Source of the DNA: Candidatus Woesearchaeota archaeon
GTDB taxonomy: Archaea; Nanobdellota; Nanobdellia; Woesearchaeales; WJIZ01
Length of the DNA: 8,722 bases
Direction: 5' to 3'
NCBI GenBank assembly: GCA_018303575.1
Contig: JAGVXW010000039.1
Location: 1-8,722 of the forward strand
Below, in pieces: positions 1 to 6,299 of the stretch. The notes under the pieces are model-generated. The model had not been told where the DNA came from, did not search any database, and saw only the letters and a list, made by a program, of their open reading frames with translations. The position numbers and the translations under genes are program-made. Every line of letters begins with the position of its first letter. The first letter of the stretch is position 1.

Positions 1-38
1 TTAATATATAAATATTGCTAAAAAAGTGAAAATTAAGT

Positions 39-48
39 GTAAATATTA
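39..48 (+). promoter_or_regulatory. TATA-like box for the PLP decarboxylase gene
   Basis: The A/T-rich tract tgtaaatatt lies about 33 nt before the ATG at 77, which would place transcription start near position 70 and leave a very short leader. A second A/T-rich stretch at 3-14 is an alternative. The whole 1-76 leader is A/T-rich and I see no gene in it. Confidence 0.4.
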
Positions 49-76
49 TTATTCTTAGCTGAATTCGTAACCAACT

Positions 77-1165
77 ATGAGTGGTCACAAAGATTACATG
101 TCCATGGTGGGCTGGTGTACGCAGGATGTGTATGCCAAATCTTGGAAGTACACAACGGCTCTCTACAGCAATCGCTTCAGTCCGGCCTTGGATATCGGGA
201 AACAACTACTTGAGCGTATCGGCGCGCTCTGTGGCATGAGTGACGGGCTGCTTACCTCCTCGTCCTCTCATTCTAACTTTGAAGCATTGCGTCGCGCGAA
301 AGCAAAGACCCTTGGAAAATACCTTCTCTGCACTTCCTTAACACACCAAAGCGTTCGCGAGAGCTGTGAGGCGCTGGGACTTGAGGCTTTAGCCATTCCT
401 GTTGACAACTTGCATCGGGCAAGAGACGAGGATGTTCGCGCCAGACTTCCCGAAACACGCGATATTGCCGCAATCGTGTCAACATACGGAACAACCTCCT
501 TCGGTGAAATTGAAACCTTGCATGAGCTGCCTTCTGTCAGGGAACTTCGCGCAAATGGAGTTTGGACACACATTGATGCTGCGTACGGAGGGATGCTTGG
601 AGCCTTCCTGAGTCCGGAGGACCTGTTGACTTTTACCCGAGAAGCAAACAGCGTAACGATTGATCCCTACAAGTTCATCGGCGTGCCAGGCAATGCCGTC
701 TTGCTTCTTCGTCAGCCAGGAGAACTTCCCACATGTTCTTACTATTGTACCTCCGGCCTTACTCCACATACCACCCTTGCCGCAGCTTCTGGATACACGG
801 CCCTGAAGATGTGGGACTGCTTTGGCGATGAAGGTATGATGAGACTCGCTAATCGGTGTCGGAATAATGCCATCGACTTTGGTATGGAAATATCCAAATT
901 GGAAGGAGTCGTCCCTAGTGTTTCCCTCGGCATCGTTTCCGTGCCTCTGGAGAAGGAGCATGTGGATCCGTTTGTGTCTACTCTTTTGGAAAACGGATTC
1001 CTCATCGGCAAATATGCCTATACGAACCGATATAGGGAGACCAAAACTGGAATCCGCGCTGTATTCACCCCTCGTTTACCGGAGCGCCGAAAGTCGAATG
1101 TCAAGGCTCTCTCGGAGGCCTTTATCGCTGTCTATCAAAGAATGATGAAGAAGGAACCTTCATAG
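77..1165 (+). CDS. Group II PLP-dependent decarboxylase-like protein (divergent)
   Basis: A fold-type I pyridoxal-phosphate enzyme of 362 aa, resembling group II amino-acid decarboxylases (the family of archaeal MfnA tyrosine/aspartate decarboxylase and glutamate decarboxylases). The pyridine-nitrogen aspartate is in HIDAAYGG (165-172, D167), and the Schiff-base lysine is K199 in TIDPYKF, where the family usually has DPHK. H90 (LTHQS) fits the histidine that stacks on the cofactor ring, and STYGTTSFG (135-143) fits the TxGTTxxG segment. The phosphate-binding loop usually written TSGGTEAN is changed here to TSSSSHSN (60-67). An in-frame stop at 68-70 excludes any upstream extension, so ATG 77 is the first possible start; M8 and M10 are alternatives. 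It is transcribed alone from its own A/T-rich leader. The substrate cannot be deduced; aminotransferase or lyase activity is possible. The enzyme class is fairly certain, the specificity is not. Confidence 0.8.
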   Translation: MSGHKDYMSMVGWCTQDVYAKSWKYTTALYSNRFSPALDIGKQLLERIGALCGMSDGLLTSSSSHSNFEALRRAKAKTLGKYLLCTSLTHQSVRESCEALGLEALAIPVDNLHRARDEDVRARLPETRDIAAIVSTYGTTSFGEIETLHELPSVRELRANGVWTHIDAAYGGMLGAFLSPEDLLTFTREANSVTIDPYKFIGVPGNAVLLLRQPGELPTCSYYCTSGLTPHTTLAAASGYTALKMWDCFGDEGMMRLANRCRNNAIDFGMEISKLEGVVPSVSLGIVSVPLEKEHVDPFVSTLLENGFLIGKYAYTNRYRETKTGIRAVFTPRLPERRKSNVKALSEAFIAVYQRMMKKEPS

Positions 1166-1174
1166 CTCCGACAC

Positions 1175-1183
1175 ATATTTAAA
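1175..1183 (+). promoter_or_regulatory. TATA box for the PepSY-like gene
   Basis: The sequence atatttaaa is centred 26 nt before the GTG at 1205, followed by a pyrimidine-rich stretch (1188-1204). This spacing predicts a leaderless transcript starting on the GTG and supports that unusual start codon. The T-rich run at 1193-1202 could also end the upstream transcript. Confidence 0.65.
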
Positions 1184-1204
1184 CAATCATCTCTTCTTTT
1201 TTCC

Positions 1205-1726
1205 GTGGACGTCAAAACACGATTCGCAGCGCTCGAGGCGTCGCAGGAATTCTCAGGCTGGAAGAAAGAGCACCCGAAGTCCTTTCTCGCGCACGTGTTC
1301 CGCATGATTGATGGGGCGCAGGATAACATCTGGCAGTTCGGGTTCTACAACGAGAACGACACGATGACGACGTTCTTCCTCAATGAAAACGCTGTCACGG
1401 AAGAAGCGGAGGAGGAGATTTTCAAGGCGAACGCCATCCACGAGTTGGAAATCTCTTCCGTGAAGCTGGACTTCGATGAGGCTGTTGGCAAGGTCGCGCA
1501 GCTGCAGAAGAAAAAATACGAGCAGCATACTGCGCTGAAGACGATTGTCGTCCTTCAGGTGATCGAAAACAAGACGCTCTACAACATCACGTTTATCACC
1601 GCTCACCTTAACACGCTGAACGTGCGCGTCGATGCCAAGACGGGAAGCGTGGTTCAGGAGAAGCTCACCGCTCTCGCGGACATGATGCAGGAAGCCAAGC
1701 CCGACAAGCCGGATTATGTCGGTTGA
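1205..1726 (+). CDS. PepSY-like conserved hypothetical protein
   Basis: A soluble protein of 173 aa with no signal peptide or membrane helix. It seems to have two similar halves: an N-terminal alpha/beta part with WQFGFYNE (43-50), and a C-terminal part in which a helix and two strands (about 110-133) lead into LNVRVDAKTGSVV (138-150). That last segment has the strand-Asp-x-x-Thr-Gly-strand hairpin typical of PepSY-like domains. The highly charged C-terminal tail is Lys/Asp/Pro-rich. The GTG start at 1205 is chosen because the TATA box lies 26 nt upstream and the next in-frame ATG (codon 34) would remove the first strand. The role is unknown. PepSY domains are often linked to peptidase inhibition, but that cannot be claimed here. 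The gene is monocistronic, with its own promoter and another ahead of dut. Confidence 0.75.
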   Translation: MDVKTRFAALEASQEFSGWKKEHPKSFLAHVFRMIDGAQDNIWQFGFYNENDTMTTFFLNENAVTEEAEEEIFKANAIHELEISSVKLDFDEAVGKVAQLQKKKYEQHTALKTIVVLQVIENKTLYNITFITAHLNTLNVRVDAKTGSVVQEKLTALADMMQEAKPDKPDYVG

Positions 1727-1748
1727 CATATATCTTTCATAACCATCG

Positions 1749-1758
1749 TTTTTAAAAA
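1749..1758 (+). promoter_or_regulatory. TATA box for dut
   Basis: The sequence tttttaaaaa is centred about 30 nt before the ATG at 1784, consistent with leaderless or near-leaderless initiation of the dUTPase transcript. Confidence 0.65.
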
Positions 1759-1783
1759 GGGAGCTTCGGTTGCCTTTCCGGGG

Positions 1784-2212
1784 ATGGTAGAGATCAAGAT
1801 CCAAAAGATTGCAGATGTGAAGATGCCGCACTACGTCCATGAGGGCGACTCCGGCATGGATATCTACGCGGCGGAAGACGCGATACTGGAGCCAGGCGAG
1901 CGAAAGCTGGTTTCGTGCGGATTCCGCATGGCTATTCCCGTTGGCTATGAGGCGCAAGTGCGGCCGAAATCGGGGCCGGCGCTGAAGCATGGCATTTCTT
2001 TGGTGAACACCCCTGGCACGATCGACGCCGGATATCGCGGCGATGTGGGAGTGATTCTCATCAATTTCGGGAAGGAAAGATATGAGGTGAAGCGCGGGCT
2101 CAAGGTGGCGCAGATGGTGATCACCAAAGTCGAGCATGCGCTGGTGAGCCTCGTTGGAGAACTGGACAAGACAGCGCGGGGCGAAGGCGGCTTCGGCAGC
2201 ACGGGGTTGTAA
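1784..2212 (+). CDS. dut: dUTP diphosphatase (trimeric dUTPase)
   Basis: Hydrolyses dUTP to dUMP and diphosphate, keeping uracil out of DNA and feeding dUMP to thymidylate synthesis. All five motifs of the trimeric dUTPase family are present in order in 142 aa: motif 1 GDSGMD (21-26), motif 2 RPKSGPAL (60-67), motif 3 GTIDAGYRG (78-86) with the catalytic aspartate and the tyrosine that discriminates the deoxyribose, motif 4 RGLKVAQM (104-111), and the glycine-rich C-terminal motif 5 RGEGGFGSTG (132-141) that closes over the substrate. Length is normal for the family. Motif 2 has SGP where SGL is more usual, a conservative change. The related dCTP deaminase is disfavoured by the motif 3 sequence and by the complete motif 5. 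Thymidylate kinase, another dTTP-pathway enzyme, is encoded 1.3 kb downstream in a different transcription unit. Confidence 0.96.
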   Translation: MVEIKIQKIADVKMPHYVHEGDSGMDIYAAEDAILEPGERKLVSCGFRMAIPVGYEAQVRPKSGPALKHGISLVNTPGTIDAGYRGDVGVILINFGKERYEVKRGLKVAQMVITKVEHALVSLVGELDKTARGEGGFGSTGL

Positions 2213-2213
2213 C

Positions 2214-2306
2214 ATGGCAGTCAGCTACAAGACTATTGTAAAGAACACCAAGCTTGGAAAGTTTATGGGAGAGCCGGATGAAAAAGACACGGATGAAGTA
2301 CTTTAG
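2214..2306 (+). CDS. Tiny ORF after dut, possible 5' part of a frameshifted gene
   Basis: A 30-codon frame starts one base after the dut stop codon, a spacing typical of translational coupling. The peptide begins MAVSYKTIVKNTKLGKF and ends in an Asp/Glu-rich tail. It runs over the next small frame (2278-2400) by 29 bases. An AAAAA run at 2281-2285 lies in the overlap; removing one A joins the two frames into a single protein of about 61 aa. I do not recognise the sequence. It could be real as it stands, the front half of a broken or mis-sequenced gene, or a chance frame. Confidence 0.4.
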   Translation: MAVSYKTIVKNTKLGKFMGEPDEKDTDEVL

Positions 2307-2400
2307 CTTCGACAAGCTGCCATATCTGTATGAGGGGCTGGATGATGGATTAGAGCCGCCTGAAGATTTTGACTCTGAAGAGCTCAAGATTGCCGGGTAG
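2278..2400 (+). CDS. Small acidic protein ORF, possible 3' part of a frameshifted gene
   Basis: A 40-codon frame beginning MKKTRMKYFSFDKLPYL and ending in an acidic tail (EPPEDFDSEEL). A purine-rich GGGAG (2267-2271) lies about six bases before the ATG and could act as a ribosome site, so it may be translated on its own. Alternatively it continues the frame at 2214 through a one-base slip in the A-run at 2281-2285. Aromatic-rich centre and acidic end look protein-like, but the family is not recognised. Confidence 0.42.
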   Translation: MKKTRMKYFSFDKLPYLYEGLDDGLEPPEDFDSEELKIAG

Positions 2401-2410
2401 AATTGCTTAC

Positions 2411-2420
2411 TTTCTTAAAT
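2411..2420 (+). promoter_or_regulatory. TATA-like box for the 2440-3114 orphan gene
   Basis: The sequence tttcttaaat lies about 24-27 nt before the ATG pair at 2440 and 2443. It is too close to the ATG at 2425 for that codon to be in the transcript, which is why the later start is preferred. Confidence 0.5.
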
Positions 2421-2439
2421 CCCAATGGGTTCTCAGGTA

Positions 2440-3114
2440 ATGATGGACCTCCAAAAGGGAACTGTGCTGGAGACCGGGAACGGCCGCTATCTTGTTGCCG
2501 CTCTCCATCCCCGGGCTGCCGGCGTTATCCATCTCGAACACCCTTCCACGCTGCGCCACCTTCTCCGAGAGCGGCTTGAAGGGAATGAAAGCCCTATCGT
2601 GCCCGAGGCCTTCAAGGGGCGGCCTTCCTACAACGGCGAAGACGCCGAGTTTCTGGCCATGCATTGGAGCGATCTTGAGAATAATCGCGCGAACAACGGA
2701 CCCCCGCCTGCTGGCTATGAGGATGGAAGAATGTGGTGGGAAAGCACAGTATATGCGCTGAACGCTAGAAATGGAGGGGAAAAAGACCTTGGAAAAGCGG
2801 CCCTCACACTGGATACGAAAGGGGCAACAATCTCTCTTATCGCAAATCCTATCCTTCTCTGCGCAGACATGGATTTGGATGGGATTCTCCACCATGATTT
2901 TAGGGGAGCAGAGAGATCGCGCGACACCATTCGCCTTGGGGATCGTCGCGGAACCTTCGTTTTCCCAGTGCCTTATTTGGCGGTAGACCGCTTGGGGATG
3001 TTCATCCGGAATCTTGTCACCTACCATCCTGACTTGGCCTTTGGGGGCCGCGATTTCAGCGAAGGCCTTATCCAGTCATCTCCTGATTCTTTACTCAAAA
3101 GGAGCAATCTTTAA
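2440..3114 (+). CDS. Orphan hypothetical protein
   Basis: A predicted soluble protein of about 224 aa that I do not recognise. The open frame reaches back to an ATG at 2425, but the only TATA-like box (2411-2420) points to initiation at the tandem ATG codons 2440/2443, giving a start of MMDLQKGTVLETG. Visible features: a likely N-terminal beta hairpin (GNGRYLVAALHPR), a Trp-rich central patch (GRMWWESTVYALN), a hydrophobic strand followed by a DMDLDG acidic turn (ISLIANPILLCADMDLDG), and a C-terminal region with FVFPVPYLAVDRLG. There is no signal peptide, membrane helix or cysteine motif. The opposite strand is also open over much of this region, but its translation is rich in Cys, Arg and Ser and lacks a promoter. 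Its stop codon lies inside the TATA box of the next gene. Confidence 0.65.
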   Translation: MMDLQKGTVLETGNGRYLVAALHPRAAGVIHLEHPSTLRHLLRERLEGNESPIVPEAFKGRPSYNGEDAEFLAMHWSDLENNRANNGPPPAGYEDGRMWWESTVYALNARNGGEKDLGKAALTLDTKGATISLIANPILLCADMDLDGILHHDFRGAERSRDTIRLGDRRGTFVFPVPYLAVDRLGMFIRNLVTYHPDLAFGGRDFSEGLIQSSPDSLLKRSNL

Positions 3115-3118
3115 AAAG
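3109..3118 (+). promoter_or_regulatory. TATA box for the membrane protein-tmk unit
   Basis: The sequence ctttaaaaag is centred 27 nt before the ATG at 3140. The TAA stop codon of the upstream gene (3112-3114) is part of this box, so the transcript is predicted to be leaderless. Confidence 0.65.
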
Positions 3119-3139
3119 CCATAAGCATTTGTCTCTGCC

Positions 3140-3535
3140 ATGAAGAAAGGAGAAGTGACCCTGGCCGTCATCGTCCTCATCATTGTCATTATCGTCTTCG
3201 TCGGCTGGATGATGAGGGAAGGATGGAAGGAGTGCAGGAGCAACCGCGACTGCCGCGAGACAGAATACTGCGGCGCGGATTTCAGCTGCCACGAGTACAA
3301 GATTGTCCAAGTTCCGTCGCCATCTGACCGCACAACTTCAACTGCCTGGATCATTGGAATCGCCATCATCATCGCCGCGATCATCCTCAAGTGGGACAGC
3401 ATCTTCAGGCGCGGGCATGCTTCTCACGGGAATGAACATCACCATGAGGAAGAGTACCGCACGGACAAGCGCGGCCTGTTCGAGGAAGAGACGGGCGACG
3501 AAGAAAACCTTATTAAGCAACATGGCCACCATTAG
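3140..3535 (+). CDS. Two-helix membrane protein with Cys-rich loop and His-rich tail
   Basis: A 131-aa membrane protein. Helix 1 spans about residues 8-24 (hydrophobic Val/Ile run) and helix 2 about 69-84 (Ile/Ala run). The intervening 45 residues contain four cysteines with even spacing, C32, C38, C44 and C50, in a CxSNxDCxxxxYC pattern similar to small disulfide-bonded domains (Dickkopf-like Cys-rich repeats) found in some archaeal surface proteins. This loop is therefore probably outside the cell, with both ends inside. The C-terminal tail is His/Glu-rich (HASHGNEHHHEEE, 93-105, and HGHH at the end), which suggests metal binding but does not prove it. It is followed after three bases by tmk and shares its promoter. 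The function is unknown. Confidence 0.75.
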   Translation: MKKGEVTLAVIVLIIVIIVFVGWMMREGWKECRSNRDCRETEYCGADFSCHEYKIVQVPSPSDRTTSTAWIIGIAIIIAAIILKWDSIFRRGHASHGNEHHHEEEYRTDKRGLFEEETGDEENLIKQHGHH

Positions 3536-3538
3536 GCC

Positions 3539-4159
3539 ATGTTCATCGTTCTTGACGGCATGGACGGGGCTGGGAAGACGACCCAGCTCGCGAAACTGCA
3601 CCAGTATCTTTTCTCAAAGGACAAGCGCTTCCGCATCCTGAGCACGCGGGAGCCGACGTTTGGAAAGCATGGAAAAAAAATCCGAAAGATGCTGGCGAGC
3701 CAGACTGATCCGTACGCAAGCTCTGACGAGCTTTTTGATCTCTATGTCAAGGATAGGAAGGAGCATGTTGGCCTGATCACTTCCTTCCTGAAGCAGAAGG
3801 ACGGGAATGTGCCTATTGTTCTCTGTGACCGCTATTATTACTCGACGATCGCTTATCAGCATGCCCAAGGCGTGCCGCTTAGGAAAGCTGTTGACGCGAA
3901 CAAGAGCTTCCCCAAGCCGGACTTGGCTATCATTTTGACGCTTCCGCCTGAAGTAGCGCTCCAGAGGATAGCGGGAGAAAGGGGCGCCGAGAAATTCGAG
4001 CAAAAGGGGTTCATGGAGAAGCTCAAGCAGAACTTCCTGAGCCTGAAAGAGCATCTGCCGGATCGGATCCTGCAGGTGGATTGCTCGGGCACTGTTGAGG
4101 AGACTTTCGCAAAAATCAAGGCAGCTGTCGACGGGATTCTGCAGGCACAACATTTATAA
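3539..4159 (+). CDS. tmk: Thymidylate kinase (dTMP kinase)
   Basis: Phosphorylates dTMP to dTDP with ATP in the cytoplasm, the step before dTTP. The 206-aa protein is of family length. The P-loop is GMDGAGKTTQ (7-16, K13), preceded by a hydrophobic strand (FIVLD). REP at 38-40 is the base/substrate motif, KDR at 71-73 is the conserved DR segment, and DRYYYST at 97-103 is the signature DRY with the Tyr-Ser that contacts dTMP. The lid region is around RIAGERGAEKFEQKG (143-157), with Arg in it. It starts three bases after the membrane protein gene with no promoter or clear ribosome site of its own, so it is probably translated from the same mRNA. Its stop codon (4157-4159) lies inside the TATA box of the next gene. 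Confidence 0.95.
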   Translation: MFIVLDGMDGAGKTTQLAKLHQYLFSKDKRFRILSTREPTFGKHGKKIRKMLASQTDPYASSDELFDLYVKDRKEHVGLITSFLKQKDGNVPIVLCDRYYYSTIAYQHAQGVPLRKAVDANKSFPKPDLAIILTLPPEVALQRIAGERGAEKFEQKGFMEKLKQNFLSLKEHLPDRILQVDCSGTVEETFAKIKAAVDGILQAQHL

Positions 4160-4160
4160 A
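4151..4160 (+). promoter_or_regulatory. TATA box for the serine hydrolase gene
   Basis: The sequence catttataaa overlaps the tmk stop codon and is centred about 31 nt before ATG 4187 and 22 nt before GTG 4178. The spacing seen elsewhere in this window (26-31 nt) favours ATG 4187. Confidence 0.7.
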
Positions 4161-4186
4161 TTGCCTTCGGCATTTGAGTGAGAATC

Positions 4187-6265
4187 ATGATCCTGTCCTA
4201 CTCCTTTGCTAGCTTGCCAGCGCCATTTTCTACAGGCGGGTTCTTGCCCTGGGCGCTCGGGCTTCCTCCTTCCCTTTCAGGGGATGGACTGGATCGCACG
4301 CTTTCTGAAGAGGCCGCAGCTGAAGAGCTTCCTTTGCCTGAAAAAGTTGAAGCGCCTTCACTTGAGGAGCGCGTCATCTCTCATTTCCCGGCAGCGCTGG
4401 GGCTTCCTTCACTCGTCTCTGAAACTTCCTCTTTCGCACCTTCCGCTGACTTTCCTTCTGTCTATCCCGTCGCCCCCTTGCGTTATTTTGCCGCGCCGAG
4501 TTCATTCGGATATGCTCAGCCGGTGCAGCATGAGGCCGCGTCTTTTGCGTATGCTCCTTCTGTGACGTATACTGCGAGCACGGCACCGCAGATGCTGTAC
4601 GCTATATCTGAATTCGTTCTTTCCCCGAATGCTCCCGAGCAGGGCGTGTACGCGATGCGGGAATACGCGCGCCGATTTGCAGAGGAAGCGCGCATGTCGA
4701 TTATCTATGAGCTTCGCGTTCCTGAAGCGCCTCGCGCCGAATATACGTCGGCTCCAGAACCGATTCTTGCGAATATTCCTGTCTTTGATCTTCTGTCTTC
4801 AAGAGCTGAATTGGTTGTGCAGCCTGCTTATGACGCAACTATATCAGTTCCTGAGCCGGTTCCTCAACTTCAAACGTATGAGATTCCTTCTGTTGTGCCT
4901 GTGAAGACTGAAACAAATTCTGTTGAGATCTCCATTTTCGAGAATCGCATAGAGCCTAAGTTTGAGATACCCTATGTTCCGACGATAGAGACGCGGGTCG
5001 AGATGACCCTTCTTGAACCTCCTATGCCTCCGTCCGTTCCCTTAATTCCTATTAATCGTCCACAGCAGGAATCGCCCAAGCTTGATGACATCCTTCCTCA
5101 GGTTCCCTACGAACACTATCAGAAGGCAGGTGAAGCGGTACTCCTCCCCCCCGTACATGTGCCTCCTCACTATGTTCCTCCTGAAAAAGAAACAAGGGTT
5201 GTCCCTTTTGTCTGGGGGCGAGTTGAGTCCCGCAACGAGCGCGAGGTCATCGACAAAGGGGATGAGCCTCCGCAGAAACCCTACGATGATTGGAAACCGA
5301 ATCCTTGGAAAGCTCCGCCCAAACCCTCTTTGCGTATTCCTCATGCTGATGGTTTGCCCTCTCTAGACGAATTTTTAGAAAAGAAAAAAGAAATACCGCC
5401 TTCCGCTCTTGAGGAGGTTATTGACTTCATGAGCGTTTTCGACGGAAAAGAGGATTTCCTGCAGCAGTATCGGGAGCGCTTGCTTTCGACAGGCGCGCAA
5501 TCCGTGCATATCCACATTTACGACCGCAAGACGAAAAGAAGCCGTACTTTTGACGACGATAATAAAGGCTCCGGCGGCTCAGGGCAAAAGATGGGCATCG
5601 TTCTCGCCTACCTCCTTCTTGCACAAAAAGACGAGATCGATCTTAATGCCCGCTTGCGGCCGACAGACGCTCTCAAGCCCGATCGCTCCACTTTAGACAA
5701 CAACCAAACATACAGCATCCTCGATCTCCTTGAGCGCGTCGCCAAGAGAAGCGACAACGAGGCGAGCAACCTTCTCCTTGACAATATCGGATTCGAGCGC
5801 ATGAACGCCCTGATGCAGGAATTAGAGCTCTTGCAAACAACCTTCGAGGGCCACTATATGCCGGAGCATAAATCGCCTTCAAAGAATTATAAGGATAATA
5901 CTTCTTCTGACCGGGACTTTGTGAAGATGATGTCCCATATTGTCGGTGAAGGGCCGCTCACTGGCAAGTACGCAGCTCTGGCGCAGGAACTTTTCCGGAC
6001 GGAGCGCCCTCAAATCGCCCTTCCTGAAGGGATACAAGTATGGTCAAAGATCGGCAATGATGAGTCTACCTTGACATATGTTGTCCGCTACAAAACAGCG
6101 GACCATGACTTTATCGTTTCGACAACTCTCCGCGGAGCGAACATCTACGATCCCAAGACCTACATCGCAGGGCCCCAAGGAAGGGCAACCCTGAACACTT
6201 TCCTTCAGGCGCAAAAAGACCTTGTTCACACGCTCTTGGCCCCGCTTCCGACAATCACAAAATAG
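4187..6265 (+). CDS. Class A beta-lactamase-like serine hydrolase with long Pro-rich N-terminal region
   Basis: A 692-aa protein in two parts. Residues 1 to about 400 are low-complexity, rich in Pro, Glu, Ala, Val and Ser, and probably disordered; there is no convincing signal peptide or membrane helix. Residues from about 405 form a domain of the penicillin-recognising serine hydrolase fold: SGQK (465-468) fits the nucleophile motif SxxK, SDN (522-524) fits the second motif, and KIG (621-623) fits K[TS]G. The spacings (57 and 156 residues from the nucleophile) are close to those of class A beta-lactamases. NTSSDRD (571-577) resembles the conserved NTTPxD stretch, and E560 may correspond to the omega-loop glutamate, less securely. 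Members cleave beta-lactams or D-Ala-D-Ala peptides, but archaeal substrates are unknown. ATG 4187 is chosen by TATA spacing; GTG 4178 in the same frame is the alternative (695 aa). Transcribed alone. Confidence 0.85.
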   Translation: MILSYSFASLPAPFSTGGFLPWALGLPPSLSGDGLDRTLSEEAAAEELPLPEKVEAPSLEERVISHFPAALGLPSLVSETSSFAPSADFPSVYPVAPLRYFAAPSSFGYAQPVQHEAASFAYAPSVTYTASTAPQMLYAISEFVLSPNAPEQGVYAMREYARRFAEEARMSIIYELRVPEAPRAEYTSAPEPILANIPVFDLLSSRAELVVQPAYDATISVPEPVPQLQTYEIPSVVPVKTETNSVEISIFENRIEPKFEIPYVPTIETRVEMTLLEPPMPPSVPLIPINRPQQESPKLDDILPQVPYEHYQKAGEAVLLPPVHVPPHYVPPEKETRVVPFVWGRVESRNEREVIDKGDEPPQKPYDDWKPNPWKAPPKPSLRIPHADGLPSLDEFLEKKKEIPPSALEEVIDFMSVFDGKEDFLQQYRERLLSTGAQSVHIHIYDRKTKRSRTFDDDNKGSGGSGQKMGIVLAYLLLAQKDEIDLNARLRPTDALKPDRSTLDNNQTYSILDLLERVAKRSDNEASNLLLDNIGFERMNALMQELELLQTTFEGHYMPEHKSPSKNYKDNTSSDRDFVKMMSHIVGEGPLTGKYAALAQELFRTERPQIALPEGIQVWSKIGNDESTLTYVVRYKTADHDFIVSTTLRGANIYDPKTYIAGPQGRATLNTFLQAQKDLVHTLLAPLPTITK

Positions 6266-6275
6266 CTTTATAAAT
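6266..6275 (+). promoter_or_regulatory. TATA box for the AbrB-PhoU gene
   Basis: The sequence ctttataaat begins directly after the TAG stop of the serine hydrolase gene and is centred about 29 nt before ATG 6300. It is one of the clearest promoters in the window and fixes the start of the next gene. Confidence 0.75.
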
Positions 6276-6299
6276 ACCTTCTATTTACCACTAAATACA

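Noticed and set aside
1253..2215. Long antisense open frame (320 codons) on the minus strand across the PepSY-like gene and dut
   Set aside because: It covers an unmistakable dUTPase and a gene with its own promoter. Its translation is rich in Arg, His and Leu as expected of a shadow frame, and it has no promoter or motif.
2407..3027. 206-codon minus-strand frame opposite the orphan gene
   Set aside because: The plus frame is longer, has a TATA box and a more protein-like composition. The minus product is rich in Cys, Arg and Ser without any motif. Certainty is moderate because neither product is recognised.
4187..5390. Pro-rich region of the serine hydrolase as a repeat array
   Set aside because: Pro, Glu and Val recur, but I found no repeating unit of fixed length at DNA or protein level; it is low-complexity sequence.
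6222..6299. N-terminal extension of the PhoU-like protein to ATG 6222
   Set aside because: It would overlap the serine hydrolase gene and lie upstream of the clear TATA box at 6266-6275. The AbrB domain begins at ATG 6300.
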